Assembly (NCBI RefSeq): GCF_023156535.1
Contig: NZ_JALNMH010000013.1
Location: forward strand, 97,551-161,550
Reading direction: 5' to 3'
DNA from: Pseudomarimonas salicorniae
GTDB taxonomy: Bacteria > Pseudomonadota > Gammaproteobacteria > Xanthomonadales > Xanthomonadaceae
Length of the DNA: 64,000 nucleotides
A model generated the notes under the pieces. It worked only from the letters and a program-made list of their open reading frames with translations. It had not been told where the DNA came from and searched no databases. Shown one piece after another: positions 32,150-42,338 of this stretch. Position 1 is the stretch's first letter. Each line of letters begins with the position of its first letter. Position numbers and translations under genes: made by a program.

Positions 32150-32662
32150 ATGGCCCTGCTTCCCATTCTTGAATTCCCCGATCCGCGCCTGCGCACCCGT
32201 GCGCGGGAGGTTGTCGAGGCCGACTTCACGCCCGATTTCCAGCAGCGCATCGACGACATGTTCGAGACCATGTACGACGCCCCGGGCATTGGCCTGGCGG
32301 CCAGCCAGGTCGACTTCCACCTGCGCTTCATGGTCATCGATGTCAGCGAGGACCGCTCCGAGCCCTTCGTGTTCATCAATCCGCGGATCACCGCCCACGC
32401 TGGCACCCAGGTCTGCCAGGAGGGCTGCCTGTCGGTGCCCGGCATCACCGCCGACGTCAAGCGCCACGACCGCATCACGGTCAGCGCGCTGGACCGCCAG
32501 GGCAAGGCCTTCGAACTCGAGGCCGACGGCCTGCTGGCGGTCTGCATCCAGCACGAGATGGACCACCTCGACGGCAAGCTGTTCGTCGACTACCTCTCGC
32601 CGCTGAAGCAGGAGATGGTTCGCCGCCGTCTGTCCAAGCAGCGCCGCGCCCACGCGGCCTGA
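32150..32662 (+). CDS. def: Peptide deformylase
   Basis: 170 residues. Removes the formyl group from nascent proteins. All three motifs are intact: GIGLAASQV at 46-54, EGCLSVPG with metal ligand C93, and HEMDHLDG with H135, E136 and H139. It opens the def-fmt-rsmB operon; fmt begins three bases after its stop. Confidence 0.98.
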   Translation: MALLPILEFPDPRLRTRAREVVEADFTPDFQQRIDDMFETMYDAPGIGLAASQVDFHLRFMVIDVSEDRSEPFVFINPRITAHAGTQVCQEGCLSVPGITADVKRHDRITVSALDRQGKAFELEADGLLAVCIQHEMDHLDGKLFVDYLSPLKQEMVRRRLSKQRRAHAA

Positions 32663-32665
32663 GTC

Positions 32666-33592
32666 ATGGCCCTGAGGGTCGTTTTTGCCGGCACGCCGGA
32701 GTTCGCCGTGCCGTGCCTGGACGCCGTGCTCGGTACCGGCGCCGAGGTGCTGGCCGTCTACACCCAGCCTGATCGCCCCGCGGGGCGCGGCCGCCAGCCG
32801 CTGGCCAGCCCGGTCAAGCAGCGGGCCGAGGCCGCGGGCATCGAGGTGCGCCAGCCGCAGACCCTGCGCGATGCCGATGAACAGGCCGCCCTGGCCGCCC
32901 TGCGACCGGACCTGATGGTGGTCGTGGCCTATGGCCTGCTGCTGCCGCGCAAGGTGCTCGAGATTCCCCGCCATGGCTGCTGGAACGTGCATGCCTCCCT
33001 GCTGCCACGCTGGCGCGGCGCGGCGCCGATACAGCGCGCCATCGAGGCCGGCGATGCGGAAACCGGCGTCTGCCTGATGCAGATGGAACGCGGCCTGGAT
33101 ACCGGCCCGGTCCTGCTTGAGTCGCGCACGCCGATCAGCGAACAGGACACCGGCGGGAGCCTGCATGACCGGCTGTCCACGCTCGGCGCAGCGGTGCTTG
33201 CCGAAGGCCTGGCGGGCCTGGTCGCAGGCCGGGAGCTTGAGGCCCGGCCGCAGCCCGAGGCCGGGGTCACCTACGCCCACAAGCTGGACAAGGCCGAGGC
33301 GCGGCTGGACTGGTCGGGCAGCGCAGAGGCGCTGGCCCGCCGGGTACGTGCCTTCCATCCCTGGCCGGTGGCCGAGGCCGAACTGGCGGGTGAGCGATTG
33401 CGCATCCATGCCGCCGAGCCGGTCGCGGGCTCGGGCGTGCCGGGCAGCCTGCTGCCGGCGCCGCGCGGCTGTCTGCATGTGGCCTGCGGCGACGGGGCGC
33501 TCAGCCTGCTCCGCGTCCAGCGCGCGGGCGGCAAGGTGATCTCGGCCGCCGACCTGGTCAACGCCCGCCGCGAGTTGCTGGCCCCGCGCTGA
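32666..33592 (+). CDS. fmt: Methionyl-tRNA formyltransferase
   Basis: 308 residues. Formylates initiator Met-tRNA, the step opposite to Def. The N-terminal FAGTPEFAV segment, the catalytic [20 protein letters not shown] block (Asn and His) and GLDTGPVL are present, followed by a C-terminal OB-like tRNA-binding domain ([24 protein letters not shown]). Its stop overlaps the rsmB start as TGATG. Confidence 0.98.
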   Translation: MALRVVFAGTPEFAVPCLDAVLGTGAEVLAVYTQPDRPAGRGRQPLASPVKQRAEAAGIEVRQPQTLRDADEQAALAALRPDLMVVVAYGLLLPRKVLEIPRHGCWNVHASLLPRWRGAAPIQRAIEAGDAETGVCLMQMERGLDTGPVLLESRTPISEQDTGGSLHDRLSTLGAAVLAEGLAGLVAGRELEARPQPEAGVTYAHKLDKAEARLDWSGSAEALARRVRAFHPWPVAEAELAGERLRIHAAEPVAGSGVPGSLLPAPRGCLHVACGDGALSLLRVQRAGGKVISAADLVNARRELLAPR

Positions 33593-34908
33593 TGGCCAAG
33601 CCCGGGGTCCTGGTCCGCCAGCTCGCGGCCGAGGCGCTGGCCGAGGTGGTGGGCGACGGGCGCTCGCTGCGCGCGGTGCTCCCCGAGCCCCTGCGCCGGC
33701 TGGCCGATCCCCGTGACCGCGCCCTGCTCGAGGCCATGCTGTTCGAAGCCTGTCGCTGGCAGCCGCGTTACGAGCGCGTGCTGGCTGGCCTGCTCGACCG
33801 GCCCCTGCCGGCAAAGCAGCGTCGGATCCAGGCCCTCCTGCTGGTCGGTCTGGCCCAGCTGGAGGCGCTGAGGATGGCGCCGCACGCGGTCATTTCCAGT
33901 ACCGCCGAGGTGGCCCGGGCCTGGAAGCAGCCGGGCATGGTCGGACTGGTCAATGCGCTGCTGCGCCGCTGGTGCCGCGACGAGGCCACGATCGCCGCGC
34001 GGTGCGAGGCCGATCCGGTCGCACGCCTGGCCCATCCGCGCTGGCTTATCGAGCGGATCCGCAGCGACTGGCCGGAGCAGGCGGAAACGCTGTTGGCTGC
34101 CAACAACCGGCCCGGCCCGCTCTGGCTGCGCCTGCATCCGCGGGCCGGCAGCGTCGAGGATTACCTGCGCGCCCTGCAGGCCGAGGGCATCACCGCTGCG
34201 GCGGGTCCGGACGGCTGGCCGCGCGCGGTCTGCATCGATCCACCGGTCGCTCCCGAGCGTCTGCCAGGCTGGTCCGAGGGCCAGGTCGCGGTGCAGGACG
34301 CCGCGGCCCAGGCGGTGGCCACGGCGCTGCCGCTTTCGCCGGGCCTGCGCGTGCTGGACGCCTGCGCCGCGCCCGGCGGCAAGACGGCCGCCCTGCTCGA
34401 GGTCGAGCCGGCGCTCGACCTGCTGGCGCTCGACCGCGATCCGCAGCGCCTGGCGCGGATGCAGTCGGGGCTGGCCCGCCTCGGTCACGCGCCGGTGATG
34501 CGTGCGGCCGACGCCGCGCGGCCCGGGGACTGGTGGGACGGCCGCCCGTTCGATCTTATCCTGCTCGACGTGCCCTGTTCGGCCACCGGGGTGATCCGTC
34601 GCCAGCCGGACATCAAGCTGCATCGCCGCCCGGCCGATATCGACGCACTCTGCGCTCAGCAGGCGGCCCTTCTGGAGGCGGCCTGGGGGCTGCTGGCGCC
34701 TGGCGGGCGGTTGCTCTACACCACTTGTTCCCTGCTGCGCGAGGAGAACGCAGGCCAGATCGAGGCTTTTCTGGAGCGGCACGCCGAAGCCGAGCGGCTC
34801 GCCTTGCCCTCGCACCTCGGGCACCCTTGCGGATCGGGACGGCAACGCCTGCCGGGGGAGCAGCAGATGGACGGTTTCTTCTATGCCGCGCTGGGCAAGC
34901 CGCGCTAG
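33592..34908 (+). CDS. rsmB: 16S rRNA m5C967 methyltransferase
   Basis: 438 residues. An N-terminal NusB-like RNA-binding domain (residues about 5-140, LLEAMLFEACRWQPRYERVL) precedes the SAM-dependent core: DACAAPGGKT binds SAM, DVPCSATGVIRR carries the release cysteine and TTCSLLREEN the nucleophilic cysteine. Methylates C967 of 16S rRNA. The 3' end overlaps the next gene by 26 bases. Confidence 0.97.
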   Translation: MAKPGVLVRQLAAEALAEVVGDGRSLRAVLPEPLRRLADPRDRALLEAMLFEACRWQPRYERVLAGLLDRPLPAKQRRIQALLLVGLAQLEALRMAPHAVISSTAEVARAWKQPGMVGLVNALLRRWCRDEATIAARCEADPVARLAHPRWLIERIRSDWPEQAETLLAANNRPGPLWLRLHPRAGSVEDYLRALQAEGITAAAGPDGWPRAVCIDPPVAPERLPGWSEGQVAVQDAAAQAVATALPLSPGLRVLDACAAPGGKTAALLEVEPALDLLALDRDPQRLARMQSGLARLGHAPVMRAADAARPGDWWDGRPFDLILLDVPCSATGVIRRQPDIKLHRRPADIDALCAQQAALLEAAWGLLAPGGRLLYTTCSLLREENAGQIEAFLERHAEAERLALPSHLGHPCGSGRQRLPGEQQMDGFFYAALGKPR

Positions 34909-35404
34909 CGCCGCCGCGGTGCTCCTCGGCCTTGTCGGCTGCGCCGGCGAGACCCCGGACCGCGCCCGCATCGCCTCGGCCACCTTGCGCGATACCGGCG
35001 CCGGCTGGGTGCTCGAGGTCGAGCAGCAGCTGCGCTTTTCGCCAACCATGCTCGAGGCCCTGTCCAACGGCATCCCACTGCGGCTTGCCTACACCCTGGA
35101 CTGTGCCCCCTGGCGCGGTGGCCACGCCATTGAGCTGCGCTACGCCCCCCTGCAGCGCGCCTACACCGTGCAGCCCAGCGGCCAGGAGGCGCGTCGCTTC
35201 GGCCGCCGCAGCGCCATGCTGTCGGCCCTGGACCGGGTCCGTCTGCCGCTGCCCGAGGCGCTTCCGGCCGATTGCCCGGGCGGCGTCCGGGTGGTCCTCG
35301 ACCTGACCGGTCTGCCCACCCCGCTGCGCTTTCCCGCGCTGCTGCGTCCCGAGGACTGGCGGATGGTCTCGCCCAAGGCGTCATGGCAGGCCGCGGCTCG
35401 CTGA
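34883..35404 (+). CDS. DUF4390 family protein, probable lipoprotein
   Basis: 173 residues. The N-terminal AAAVLLGLVGCAG matches a lipobox (LVGC), suggesting a lipid anchor. The remaining part is a beta-rich domain with the ALSNGIPLRLAYTLD and YAPLQRAYTVQ segments of DUF4390. These proteins are found between rsmB and an NtrY-like kinase in many beta- and gammaproteobacteria, as here, and may serve the kinase as an envelope partner; this is context inference. It overlaps rsmB by 26 bases and the kinase by 22. Confidence 0.85.
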   Translation: MPRWASRASAAAVLLGLVGCAGETPDRARIASATLRDTGAGWVLEVEQQLRFSPTMLEALSNGIPLRLAYTLDCAPWRGGHAIELRYAPLQRAYTVQPSGQEARRFGRRSAMLSALDRVRLPLPEALPADCPGGVRVVLDLTGLPTPLRFPALLRPEDWRMVSPKASWQAAAR

Positions 35405-37518
35405 TCCCGCGCATCGGCTGGGCGGTGCTGGCGCTGGCCCTGCTGGTGCTGGTGCTGACCGCGCTGTACCTCGCTGCCGACGCGGAGGGACTCGGTGCCG
35501 GGCTGGCCCGCTGGTACCCCTTCGTCTTCATCGGCGCCGCGGCCGCCCTGCTGCTGCTGGCGGGCGCCATCCTGCAGCGGCTGCGGCGACTGCGCCGGGC
35601 CCTGCGCGAGCGTCAGGCCGGGGCGCGCCTCAATCGCCGCCTGCTGGTCCTGCTCCTGGTTCTCGCGATTCCGCCTGTGCTGCTGGTCTACGGTTTCTCG
35701 GCGCGCTTCATCGGCGCCACCGTCGACAGTTGGCTGCGCGCCAACAGCGCCGAGATCCTCGGCGAGGCGCTGCGCGTCGGCCGCGCCCTGCTCGACGAGC
35801 GCCGCGCCCTGGCCGAGCGTGATGCTGCGAGCCTCGCCGCCGAGCTCGAGGGGCTCGACCCGCTCGACTGGCAGTCGGCCATCGATCGCGCCCTGGACCG
35901 CTTCGACGCCGCGCAGATCGCGCTGTTCTCGCGCGATGGACGGTTGCTCGCACTGGCGGCCGCCGAGCCCAGCCTGGTCATCGCTGACCCGCCACCCGAC
36001 GAGCTGCTGCTGGTGCTGCGTGAGAGCCGTCGTGCAGTGGCCTCCGAGCCGGCTGGGGAGGGCCTGCAGCTGCGCGCCCTGAACGCGGTTGGCTCAGGGC
36101 CCGGGGCCGCCCACCTGCAGATCCTGAGCCGGCTGCCGGAGAGTTACGCCCAGGGCCTGCTGCGGGTCGAGCAGGGCATCGCCCAGGCCCGCCAGGCGGC
36201 CTTCCTGCGCGACTCGCTGAAGCTGGCCTTTGTCCTGATCCTGAGCTTCGTCCTGCTGCTCTCGGTTCTGCTCGCGGTCCTGCTCGCCTTCGTCCTGTCA
36301 CGGCGCCTGGTGGCGCCGATCGGCCAGCTGGCGACAGCGACTGCGCGGGTCAGCGAGGGCAACTACGCGGTGCGCCTGGAAGAGCTGGCCCGCGACGACG
36401 AGCTGGCCTTCCTGATCAGCGGTTTCAACCGGATGCTCGGCGACCTCGACGCGGCCTCGGAGCGGGCGCGCAGCAGCCAGGCCGAAACCGAGCGCCAGCG
36501 CGCCTACCTGGAAACCGTGCTGCAGCGTCTTAGCAGCGCGGTGCTGGTGGTCGACGACGTCGGCATCCTGCGCAGCGCCAACGCCGCGGCGACCGAGTTG
36601 CTCGGCCCGCCGGCGGTGGCTGGCGGCGCGCTGGTCGATCTTGGCGCCGCCTCGGCCCAGGGCAGCGCGCTGGCCAGCCTGGTCCAGTCGCGCCTTCGCG
36701 ATGACAGTCAGGAGTTTGGCGTGGAACTGGCCAGCGACGCCGCCGACGGTCGTCATCTGTGGCTGGTGCGAGGCGCCCGCCTGCCCGACGGCAACCTGCT
36801 GGTTGTCGTCGACGACACCACCGACATCGATCGCGCCCGCCGCGACGCCGCCTGGGGCGAGGTCGCGCGGCGCCTCGCCCACGAGGTGAAGAATCCGCTG
36901 ACCCCGATCCAACTCGCCGCCGAACGGCTGCGGCGCCGCGTCCTGCCGCATCTGCAGGGCGCCGAGGCTGACGTGCTCGACCGCGCCACCCACACCATCG
37001 TCGCCCAGGTCGATGCGCTGAAGACCCTGGTCAACGCGTTCAGCGACTACGCCCGGGCGCCGGTGCTGCAGCGTCGCCCGGTCGACCTGCCGGCGCTGAT
37101 GGGCGAGGTGGCTGAGCTGTACGCCGGAGACCCGCGGATAAGCCTCGCTGTCGTGGCGAATCCCGGTCTGCCAGCGGTCACCGCGGATGCCGGGCGGCTG
37201 CGCCAGGTACTGCACAATCTGGTCAAGAACGCTCAGGAGGCCGGCGCCGCTCGGATCCGCCTTGGTGCTGGACTGGATGCCGATGGCAGTGCGGTGGAAC
37301 TGGTGGTGGAGGATGACGGTCCGGGACTGCCCGAGGGTTTCGATACCTCCTGGTTCGAGCCCTACCGCAGCACCAAGCCGAAAGGCACCGGTCTGGGCCT
37401 TGCCATCGTCCGCAAGATCGCCGAGGAACACGCCGGCGGCCTGCAGGCCGGCCGCTCCGGATCGCTTGGCGGTGCCCGTTTCAGCCTGCGCCTGCCGCTG
37501 GCTCCGCCATCGCGCTGA
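35383..37518 (+). CDS. NtrY-like sensor histidine kinase
   Basis: 711 residues from the ATG at 35383. Two N-terminal helices (about 9-30, 43-61) and a third at about 87-108 precede an extracytoplasmic region; a long helix at about 283-308 leads to HAMP (RRLVAPIGQL), a PAS domain (about 375-485) and the HisKA/HATPase core with H500 in ARRLAHEVKNPLTPIQLAAERL, NLVKNAQEA and KGTGLGLAIV. This matches the NtrY group. The usual partner, an NtrX-type regulator, normally follows directly; here the next gene is bioD on the opposite strand, overlapping the kinase 3' end by 38 bases. Confidence 0.92.
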   Translation: MAGRGSLIPRIGWAVLALALLVLVLTALYLAADAEGLGAGLARWYPFVFIGAAAALLLLAGAILQRLRRLRRALRERQAGARLNRRLLVLLLVLAIPPVLLVYGFSARFIGATVDSWLRANSAEILGEALRVGRALLDERRALAERDAASLAAELEGLDPLDWQSAIDRALDRFDAAQIALFSRDGRLLALAAAEPSLVIADPPPDELLLVLRESRRAVASEPAGEGLQLRALNAVGSGPGAAHLQILSRLPESYAQGLLRVEQGIAQARQAAFLRDSLKLAFVLILSFVLLLSVLLAVLLAFVLSRRLVAPIGQLATATARVSEGNYAVRLEELARDDELAFLISGFNRMLGDLDAASERARSSQAETERQRAYLETVLQRLSSAVLVVDDVGILRSANAAATELLGPPAVAGGALVDLGAASAQGSALASLVQSRLRDDSQEFGVELASDAADGRHLWLVRGARLPDGNLLVVVDDTTDIDRARRDAAWGEVARRLAHEVKNPLTPIQLAAERLRRRVLPHLQGAEADVLDRATHTIVAQVDALKTLVNAFSDYARAPVLQRRPVDLPALMGEVAELYAGDPRISLAVVANPGLPAVTADAGRLRQVLHNLVKNAQEAGAARIRLGAGLDADGSAVELVVEDDGPGLPEGFDTSWFEPYRSTKPKGTGLGLAIVRKIAEEHAGGLQAGRSGSLGGARFSLRLPLAPPSR

Positions 37519-38170
37519 GCAGGCCTGCGGGTTCCAGCCGCTGCTCGCCGTGGCGCAGCCAGCCCAGACACGGCGAGGCCATGCGGCTGCGCAGACCGAC
37601 CTCATAGGCCCCGGCGTAGTCGAGGTCAGGATCCACCGAGTTGCCGATCCAGCCGAGCAGCCGGGCCCCGTCGGTGCGTATCGCCCGCTCGCTGAGCAGG
37701 GCGTGGTTGATGCAGCCAAGGCGCAGGCCGACCACCAGCACCACCGGCAGGTCCAGCTCGCGTACCAGGTCGGCCTGCATCAGTTCGGCGGATAGCGGTG
37801 CCATCCAGCCGCCGACGCCCTCGACCAGGACCAGCTGGGCCATCGCCGCAAGGCGCGCATGGGCGGCCAGCACAGGCGCCAGCGACACATCGATCCCGGC
37901 CTCGCGGGCGGCGATCTCCGGCGCGGTCGCCGCGGGCAGGGCAATCGGGTTTACCGTCGCGTAGTCGGGCCCGGAGGCGCCGGCGGCGAGCAGGGCGAGG
38001 GCATCCTCGTTCTGCCAGCGGCCGTCGCGCCATTCGCAGCCCGAGGCCAGCGGCTTCATGCCCATGGCGCGCCAGCCGGCGGCGCACAGGCCGCGCAGCA
38101 GGGCGCTGCTGACCGCGGTCTTGCCGGCCCCGGTGTCGGTACCTGTGATGTACAGTGAAGGGCGATCCAT
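37481..38170 (-). CDS. bioD: Dethiobiotin synthetase
   Basis: 229 residues from the ATG at 38170. Closes the ureido ring of biotin using ATP and CO2. The P-loop GTDTGAGKT is at 10-18, the substrate lysine is in MKPLASGCE, and LVEGVGGWMAPL is the conserved second motif. It is far from bioBFH and stands alone, convergent with the NtrY-like kinase (38-base antisense overlap) and divergent from the sulfoxide reductase gene. Confidence 0.95.
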   Translation of the reverse strand: MDRPSLYITGTDTGAGKTAVSSALLRGLCAAGWRAMGMKPLASGCEWRDGRWQNEDALALLAAGASGPDYATVNPIALPAATAPEIAAREAGIDVSLAPVLAAHARLAAMAQLVLVEGVGGWMAPLSAELMQADLVRELDLPVVLVVGLRLGCINHALLSERAIRTDGARLLGWIGNSVDPDLDYAGAYEVGLRSRMASPCLGWLRHGEQRLEPAGLLSAMAEPAAGAG

Positions 38171-38252
38171 TCGCGGCTCACTACCGTTCGTTGCGTTGTC
38201 GATCGCGGCTGCCGCGCCGCGGACGGCGAAAGAAAGTAAGGGATATTGATCG

Positions 38253-38744
38253 ATGTTTTCCAGTTCAGCGCTCAGCGGCAGCAAGCCGGAGCAGTATGCC
38301 CAGCTGCTTGCCCAGGCCCGCGCCCTGATGCACGGCGAGCCCGACCGCATCGCCAACGCCGCCAACCTGTCCGCGCTGGTCTTCCATGCCCTGCCTGATC
38401 TGAACTGGGTCGGGTTCTATTTCCACGATGGCAAGGAGCTGGTGGTCGGGCCGTTCCAGGGCCATCCGGCCTGTGTACGCATCGCCTTGGGCCGCGGCGT
38501 CTGCGGCACCGCCGCGCAGACCCGTCAGACCCAGCGGGTCGACGATGTCGACGCCTTCCCGGGCCATATCCCCTGCGACTCGGCCTCGCGCTCCGAGCTG
38601 GTCGTGCCGCTGTTTCGCGGCGAGCAGCTGATCGGCGTGTTCGACCTCGACAGTCCGGTCAAGGCGCGCTTCGACGCCGAGGACCAGGCCGGCCTCGAGG
38701 CGATCGCCGCGGCCTTCGTCGAGAGTCTGGGGGCGTCGGAATGA
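38253..38744 (+). CDS. msrC: Free methionine-(R)-sulfoxide reductase (GAF domain)
   Basis: 163 residues, one GAF domain. The three catalytic or resolving cysteines of the fRMsr family are present as C74, C84 and C108 (HPACVRIALGRGVCGTAA, GHIPCDSASRSE). It reduces free methionine-R-sulfoxide formed by oxidation. The ATG follows GGGATATTGATCG. Its stop overlaps the start of the TfoX-like gene (ATGA). Confidence 0.93.
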   Translation: MFSSSALSGSKPEQYAQLLAQARALMHGEPDRIANAANLSALVFHALPDLNWVGFYFHDGKELVVGPFQGHPACVRIALGRGVCGTAAQTRQTQRVDDVDAFPGHIPCDSASRSELVVPLFRGEQLIGVFDLDSPVKARFDAEDQAGLEAIAAAFVESLGASE

Positions 38745-39127
38745 GCGATCGCGGCAAGCTGCTGAACGTCGGTCCCAAATCCACCGCATGGCTGCGCCAG
38801 GTGGGAATCCGCACCGAGGGCGAACTGCGCAAGGCCGGCGCGGTCGGCGCCTTCGTCAAGGTCAAGCGTGCCGGCTTCCGTCCCAGTCTCAACCTGCTCT
38901 ACGCGCTGGAAGGCGCCCTGACCGGCTGCCACTGGCAGCAGGTGCCAACCGAGCGGCGCGCGCAGATGCTCGAGGATGTCGAGGCCGCCGAAGCGGGCCT
39001 GCCGCCACCGCGCGGCCGCGCCGCGGGTTTCGCCCAGCCGCCGGCTCCGGTCAGCGACGTGACCGAGGAGTTCCAGGCGGAAATGGAGGCCGAGTCGGGC
39101 GACGAGGACGCCGACGGCCGGGACTAG
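38741..39127 (+). CDS. TfoX/Sxy C-terminal domain protein
   Basis: 128 residues. The first 80 residues are the TfoX C-terminal helix-hairpin-helix domain (LLNVGPKSTAWLRQVGI, LLYALEGALTGCHWQQVP). The N-terminal TfoX domain is missing, so this is a stand-alone C-terminal form; the tail is acidic and low complexity. Full TfoX/Sxy drives competence gene expression with CRP; whether this short form does so is unknown. It is translationally coupled to msrC. Confidence 0.88.
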   Translation: MSDRGKLLNVGPKSTAWLRQVGIRTEGELRKAGAVGAFVKVKRAGFRPSLNLLYALEGALTGCHWQQVPTERRAQMLEDVEAAEAGLPPPRGRAAGFAQPPAPVSDVTEEFQAEMEAESGDEDADGRD

Positions 39128-39136
39128 GGGAACGGC

Positions 39137-39442
39137 CTACTGCCGCCGCGGCAGTTGGACGATCATCCGCGCGCGCAAGGCCTCGACGCTCTCGCCCTCC
39201 GGCGGCTTGACGCTGCCGAGGTCGATGCCCAGCGCGGCGGCATCGGTCTCGTCCAAACCGTCCCAGGCGCGAAATTCGGCGTCCAGCAGCGCATTGCGCG
39301 CGCTGTCCTCGGAGTCGTAGGGCAGGGTGCGGCCATCGCAGTCGAACACGCTGGCGGTGCCGGCCTCCAGCAGGTCGAGGCGCGCCCAGACCAGGGCGCT
39401 GCCGAGGCTGGCGATCCACCACTCGCTGTGCACGACGCTCAC
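39137..39442 (-). CDS. Small conserved protein of unknown function
   Basis: 101 residues from a GTG at 39442 that overlaps the upstream stop (GTGA). The text is acidic and has aromatic residues near the start (HSEWWIASLGSALVW) and a DCDGRTLPYDSEDSARNALLDAEFRAW stretch that looks like a small globular domain. No family recognised. Its close coupling to the membrane-protein gene suggests the two act together. Confidence 0.7.
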   Translation of the reverse strand: MSVVHSEWWIASLGSALVWARLDLLEAGTASVFDCDGRTLPYDSEDSARNALLDAEFRAWDGLDETDAAALGIDLGSVKPPEGESVEALRARMIVQLPRRQ

Positions 39443-39735
39443 CAGGCCACCAGCGGGAGCAGCACCAGCCCGGTGCCGATCATCCCGATGATGAAGCACC
39501 AGCAGAGGATCTGCGCCGGCGTCGCCAGCCCGGTGATGGCGCGGTCGCGAGTGGCGCGGAAACCGCCGAACACGATCCAGTGCAGGAAGCCGGGGGCAAA
39601 GGCGTGGGCCCCATGCCGAATGCCGCGGTCGCGGGCCTGGACAAAGCTCAGCGGGCCGAAGATCACGTATCCGGCGATGCCGGTGATGGCAAGCCCGGTA
39701 GTGAACAGCAGCAGGAACATCAGGGGGGTGGACAT
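39439..39735 (-). CDS. Small membrane protein of unknown function
   Basis: 98 residues from the ATG at 39735 with a GGAAGG site. Hydrophobic segments at about 5-27 and 72-95 and a weaker one near 48-60 (APGFLHWIVFGGF) suggest two or three membrane passes. No motif recognised. First of a two-gene unit with the 101-residue protein. Confidence 0.75.
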   Translation of the reverse strand: MSTPLMFLLLFTTGLAITGIAGYVIFGPLSFVQARDRGIRHGAHAFAPGFLHWIVFGGFRATRDRAITGLATPAQILCWCFIIGMIGTGLVLLPLVAW

Positions 39736-39752
39736 GGAAACCTTCCGAAGTC

Positions 39753-39810
39753 GATCGCCAGCAAGCTGGCCCCTACAGCACGCATTGTAGGAGCCAGCTT
39801 GCTGGCGATC
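39753..39810. repeat. REP doublet (inverted pair)
   Basis: GATCGCCAGCAAGCTGGCCCC at 39753-39773 and its inverted partner GAGCCAGCTTGCTGGCGATC at 39791-39810 frame a short spacer with CTACA and TGTAG. Each half has its own GCCAGCAAGCTGGC palindrome. This matches the REP type well known from Pseudomonas. It lies just after the asnS stop, where it may stop or stabilise the asnS transcript. Confidence 0.8.
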
Positions 39811-39819
39811 CGGTGAACG

Positions 39820-41220
<1,401 letters not shown>

Positions 41221-41355
41221 GTTGAAACTCCGGGCGCCGGCGCCCATTTGCGACCAAGGGGCGCGATGATAGCGGCGTCACCGCCGCCGGAACAGGCGCC
41301 GCTAGAATAGCCCCCGTTGCGGCCTGTTCAGCCCACCCGGCCGAGGATGGAAGCC

Positions 41356-41700
41356 ATGAGTATCAGCCTGACCCCCCAAGCCGCCGCCCGCGCACGCCAG
41401 TTCCTGTCCGACCAGCCAGGCGCGCAGGGCCTGCGCTTCGGCGTCAAGCGCACCGGCTGCTCCGGCTGGGGCTACGAGGTCGACGTCGCGCACAGCATCT
41501 CGCCCGAGGACAGCGTATTCGAGGCCGACGGCGTGTCCGTGGTGGTCGACGCGCAGAGCCTGCCCCTGGTGGACGGCACCCGGATCGACTTTGTCCGCCA
41601 GGGCCTGAACCAGGTCTTCGTTTTCGAGAACCCCAATGCGCAGGCCGCCTGCGGCTGCGGCGAGAGCTTCACCACCGAAGCCGACGCCGTCCCCGGCTGA
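41356..41700 (+). CDS. A-type iron-sulfur carrier (IscA/ErpA/SufA family)
   Basis: 114 residues from the ATG at 41356 (an earlier in-frame ATG at 41347 is possible). The three conserved cysteines are C35 in RTGCSGWGY and C99/C101 in CGCGESF. A-type carriers pass Fe-S clusters to target enzymes; the isolated position next to asnS and hslVU does not show which subtype it is. Confidence 0.9.
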   Translation: MSISLTPQAAARARQFLSDQPGAQGLRFGVKRTGCSGWGYEVDVAHSISPEDSVFEADGVSVVVDAQSLPLVDGTRIDFVRQGLNQVFVFENPNAQAACGCGESFTTEADAVPG

Positions 41701-41804
41701 GCAGGGCCCCTGCGTTGCCGATCCGGTCGCCGCGCCCGGGCCGGCTCTTGGGTTGACCGGCATCGTCCCCATTGAAGGGACTCCCGCGTTCCGATGAGCT
41801 GCCC

Positions 41805-42338
41805 ATGGCCGAGTCCTTTCACGCCACCACCATCGTCTCCGTCCGCCGCGGCCAGAAGGTCGTCGTCGCCGGTGACGGCCAGGTGACGCTCGGCAATACC
41901 GTGGTCAAGGCCAATGCGCGGAAGGTACGCCGGCTCGGCAATGGCCGCGTGCTGGCGGGCTTTGCCGGTGCCACGGCCGACGCCTTCACCCTGTTCGAGC
42001 TGTTCGAGGCCAAGCTGGAGAAACACGGCCAGCTGGTGCGCGCCGCCGTGGAGTTCGCCAAGGACTGGCGCACCGACCGCCGCCTGGGCCGGCTGGAGGC
42101 CATGCTCGCGGTGGCCGACGCCGAGGCCTCACTGATCATCTCCGGCAACGGCGACGTGCTCGAGCCCGAGGATGGCCTGATCGCCATCGGCTCGGGCGGC
42201 CCCTTTGCCCTCGCCGCCGCCAAGGCCCTGCTCAAGCACACCGAACTCGGGCCCCGCGAGATCGCCGAGGAGGCGCTCACCGTCGCCGGCGATATCTGCA
42301 TCTACACCAACCACAACCGGGTGGTTGAAGAATTGTGA
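41805..42338 (+). CDS. hslV: ATP-dependent protease subunit HslV
   Basis: 177 residues from the ATG at 41805; an in-frame TTG at 41772 would add 11. The catalytic threonine is T8 of [16 protein letters not shown], so a seven-residue leader must be removed, unlike the bare Met of E. coli. The GDGQVTLG and [15 protein letters not shown] blocks match the family. HslV forms the peptidase core of HslUV. The stop codon TGA is the first three bases of a heptamer repeat array. Confidence 0.95.
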   Translation: MAESFHATTIVSVRRGQKVVVAGDGQVTLGNTVVKANARKVRRLGNGRVLAGFAGATADAFTLFELFEAKLEKHGQLVRAAVEFAKDWRTDRRLGRLEAMLAVADAEASLIISGNGDVLEPEDGLIAIGSGGPFALAAAKALLKHTELGPREIAEEALTVAGDICIYTNHNRVVEEL

